In this document: one piece after another, positions 5,542 to 6,364 of the stretch | How the letters are laid out: every line of letters starts with the position of its first letter | Position numbering within the stretch: the first letter of the stretch is position 1 | Assembly (NCBI GenBank): GCA_021825225.1 | Contig: JAKAIH010000169.1 | Coordinates: 1 to 6,364 of the forward strand | Length of the DNA: 6,364 bases | Direction: 5' to 3' | DNA from: Pseudomonadota bacterium | GTDB taxonomy: Bacteria > Pseudomonadota > Gammaproteobacteria > Burkholderiales > SG8-39 | Notes under the pieces: model-generated | The model's database searches: none | What the model saw: only the letters and a program-made list of their open reading frames with translations | Told to the model about the DNA's origin: nothing | Position numbers and translations under genes: made by a program

Positions 5542-6364
5542 CGGGCAAGGCCGACTGCATCGGCAGCCACGCGAATAGCGTCTGTCGTTTGCGCAAAGCC
5601 GGTTTCGCCGCCCTCAGGCGGTACGCGGATTTCTCCGCCCCCAAGTGGAACGCGGATTTCTCCGCGTAGGGAATGCGCCATCGCAGCGGTGATTTCGACC
5701 TCGACCATGCGGCCGATGAGTTCCACCGGTCCGGCGAAATTCACCATGCGGTTGTTGCTGCTGCGCCCGCAGAGCTCGCCGGAATTCCGTCTCGCGACGC
5801 CTTCGACCAGCACGCGCTGGGTGCTGCCGAGCATGGCGCGGCTGATCGCGCTCGCCTGCGCTTCGATCAGCGCCTGCAGGCGCGCAAGACGTACCTGCTT
5901 CACCCGCTGCGGCGTGTCGTCGGCGAGCTCCGCCGCCGGTGTTCCCGGCCGCGCGCTGTAGAGAAAGGAGTAGGAGTCGTCGAAGCCGATTTCGGCGGCG
6001 AGCTTCATGGTCGCTTCGAAATCGCCTTCGGTCTCGCCGGGAAAGCCGACGATGAAGTCCGACGAAATCGAGATGCCGGGGCGCGCGGCACGCAGACGGC
6101 GGATGATCGACTTGTATTCGAGCGCGGTGTAGCCGCGTTTCATCGCCGCGAGCACCCGATCCGAGCCCGATTGCAGCGGCAGATGCACGTGGTTCGCCAA
6201 TCTGGGAATCGCGCCATAGGCGTCGATCAGGCGCTGCGTGAACTCCTTGGGGTGCGAGGTGGTGTAGCGGATGCGCTCGATCCCGGGGATTTCGGCCACG
6301 TATTCCAAGAGCAGCGCGAAATCGGCGCTGTCACCTGCGGCCCCGATCTTGCCGCCGCCGAGCT
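5538..6364 (-). CDS. miaB: tRNA-2-methylthio-N6-dimethylallyladenosine synthase MiaB, C-terminal part
   Basis: The last 274 codons of a radical-SAM methylthiotransferase that adds the 2-methylthio group to i6A37 of tRNAs reading UNN codons; the reading frame is open to the window edge. Seen: the C-terminal part of the radical-SAM barrel, with [35 protein letters not shown] and [20 protein letters not shown], all highly diagnostic of MiaB. A TRAM RNA-binding domain follows (about 5660-5830, ending [16 protein letters not shown]). The two Fe-S cysteine sets of the N-terminal half lie outside the window. An internal TTG at 6308 is not the start, because conserved sequence ([15 protein letters not shown]) continues upstream of it. 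Oddity: some 38-39 residues follow SLRGE, where the family normally ends within a few residues; the extension starts with a tandem repeat. The stop overlaps the phoH start (ATGA). Confidence 0.96.
   Translation of the reverse strand, partial: LGGGKIGAAGDSADFALLLEYVAEIPGIERIRYTTSHPKEFTQRLIDAYGAIPRLANHVHLPLQSGSDRVLAAMKRGYTALEYKSIIRRLRAARPGISISSDFIVGFPGETEGDFEATMKLAAEIGFDDSYSFLYSARPGTPAAELADDTPQRVKQVRLARLQALIEAQASAISRAMLGSTQRVLVEGVARRNSGELCGRSSNNRMVNFAGPVELIGRMVEVEITAAMAHSLRGEIRVPLGGGEIRVPPEGGETGFAQTTDAIRVAADAVGLAR
5610..5663 (-). repeat. In-frame 27-bp tandem repeat in the 3' end of miaB
   Basis: Two adjacent 27-bp units (5663-5637 and 5636-5610) share 23 of 27 bases and encode GEIRVPLGG and [10 protein letters not shown] decayed third unit starts at 5609 (GGCGAAACC, compared with GGAGAAATCC). 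Each full unit carries the short palindrome GCGGA-TTTC-TCCGC on the plus strand. CCGCC-CTCA-GGCGG (5608-5621) is a further small inverted repeat at the end of the second unit. The repeat keeps the reading frame and extends MiaB past its TRAM domain. Confidence 0.85.

Noticed and set aside
4438..5961. Long plus-strand open frame of 507 codons opposite miaB, phoH and ybeY
   Set aside because: It is antisense to three intact conserved genes, its peptide is low-complexity and Ala/Arg-rich, and it is explained by GC-rich codon usage.
5538..6308. A shorter MiaB-like gene starting at the TTG at 6308
   Set aside because: The frame stays open to the window edge, with family-conserved sequence upstream of that codon, so the true start lies beyond 6364.

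Overview
The window (about 63-65% G+C by eye) reads as chromosomal DNA of a proteobacterium, most likely a betaproteobacterium. The evidence is the gene order miaB - phoH (ybeZ) - ybeY - corC (ybeX) - lnt and the sequence style of the proteins. I cannot name a genus. Every gene lies on the minus strand, so transcription runs from position 6364 towards 1. No tRNA, rRNA, transposase, integrase or CRISPR array was seen.

Layout in order of transcription: the 3' part of miaB (5538-6364, tRNA methylthiolation; its start is outside the window), phoH/ybeZ (4597-5541, PhoH-like ATPase), ybeY (4140-4622, zinc-dependent endoribonuclease), corC/ybeX (3241-4074, CBS-pair protein) and lnt (1751-3244, apolipoprotein N-acyltransferase). 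Junctions are tight: ATGA overlaps at miaB/phoH and corC/lnt, a 26-nt overlap at phoH/ybeY, and one 65-nt gap at ybeY/corC. This is a classic housekeeping operon linking tRNA modification, RNA/ribosome quality control and envelope lipoprotein maturation.

A 276-bp intergenic stretch (1475-1750) follows lnt. It is filled with inverted repeats. Two perfect hairpins have identical architecture (22-bp arms, 7-nt loop, 51 bp each). A shorter hairpin shares their apical sequence, and a small GC-only hairpin follows. The two large stems share an apex but have different lower stems and lie in opposite orientation. This is the least ordinary part of the window.

Below it lie a 12-TM-type MFS transporter (281-1474) and, through another ATGA overlap, the 5' part of a luciferase-like flavin-dependent monooxygenase (1-284, cut by the window edge). 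These two look like a separate accessory unit. A second oddity is a C-terminal extension of MiaB built from an in-frame 27-bp tandem repeat. I found no convincing new multi-gene system. The palindrome cluster is the best candidate for an undescribed element.
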